From an uncultured Bacilli bacterium (lineage in GTDB: Bacteria; Bacillota_I; Bacilli_A; RF39; UBA660), in the NCBI GenBank assembly GCA_947589435.1, contig CANQBI010000007.1:1-50723 (forward strand): 50,723 nt of DNA, written 5' to 3'. Under the pieces are notes generated by a model, which did no database searches, was not told the origin of the DNA, and was given only the letters and a program-made list of their open reading frames with translations. Positions 50,713 to 50,723 of this stretch are shown one piece after another. Each line of letters opens with the position of its first letter. Position 1 is the stretch's first letter. The translations under genes were made by a program, and so were the position numbers.

Positions 50713-50723
50713 AAACCTTTCCT

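Overview
The window is AT-rich chromosomal DNA of a Gram-positive, anaerobic, probably gut-dwelling member of the Bacillota (Bacilli, Erysipelotrichia or RF39-like). It has a peptidoglycan pathway (murC, murD), AddAB, RmuC, a class III (oxygen-sensitive) ribonucleotide reductase, a PduL-type phosphotransacylase and large surface proteins. TGA is used as a stop, so this is not the Mollicutes code. The species cannot be named from the sequence alone.

Layout. Positions 1-2470 hold an unidentified hairpin-rich edge, a TPR glycosyltransferase and a cysteine desulfurase. A BclA-like collagen-repeat gene follows. It is cut in two by a 14.3-kb integrative element (2975-17290). The element carries a large serine recombinase at its left end, a small resolvase, a RecA-like protein, a PcfK/PcfJ-like and DnaD-domain operon, a nuclease/lipoprotein/HTH cargo block, and a right-end operon of three host-protein look-alikes (DnaB-like without a P-loop, pentapeptide-like repeats, FtsZ C-terminal domain without GTPase). 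Deleting the element with one copy of the CTGCAA core rejoins the collagen gene in frame.

17.6-31 kb holds a GNAT acetyltransferase, a proline-rich membrane-anchored protein, murD, a surface-protein operon with a probable frameshift, a small ribbon-helix-helix regulator, and a 2452-residue cohesin/dockerin/GLUG/M26-type zinc metalloprotease. 31-47.8 kb is mostly core metabolism and DNA repair: a strongly promoted structured ncRNA, nrdD with its glycyl-radical tail encoded separately, nrdG, murC, the pduL-dusB-addB-addA operon, rmuC, and a degenerate histidine phosphatase. The window ends with a dicarboxylate/amino-acid symporter and a cell-wall-anchored beta-helix protein.

Three things stand out. 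First, the collagen gene interrupted by a recombinase element, with reconstructable attB and attP. Second, the operon of truncated DnaB and FtsZ look-alikes at the element's right end. Third, two paralogous ~260-nt transcription units 24 kb apart that contain a sequence like a diversity-generating-retroelement (DGR) repeat. All substitutions between their aligned coding-like parts fall at codon positions 1 and 2. No reverse transcriptase is in the window.
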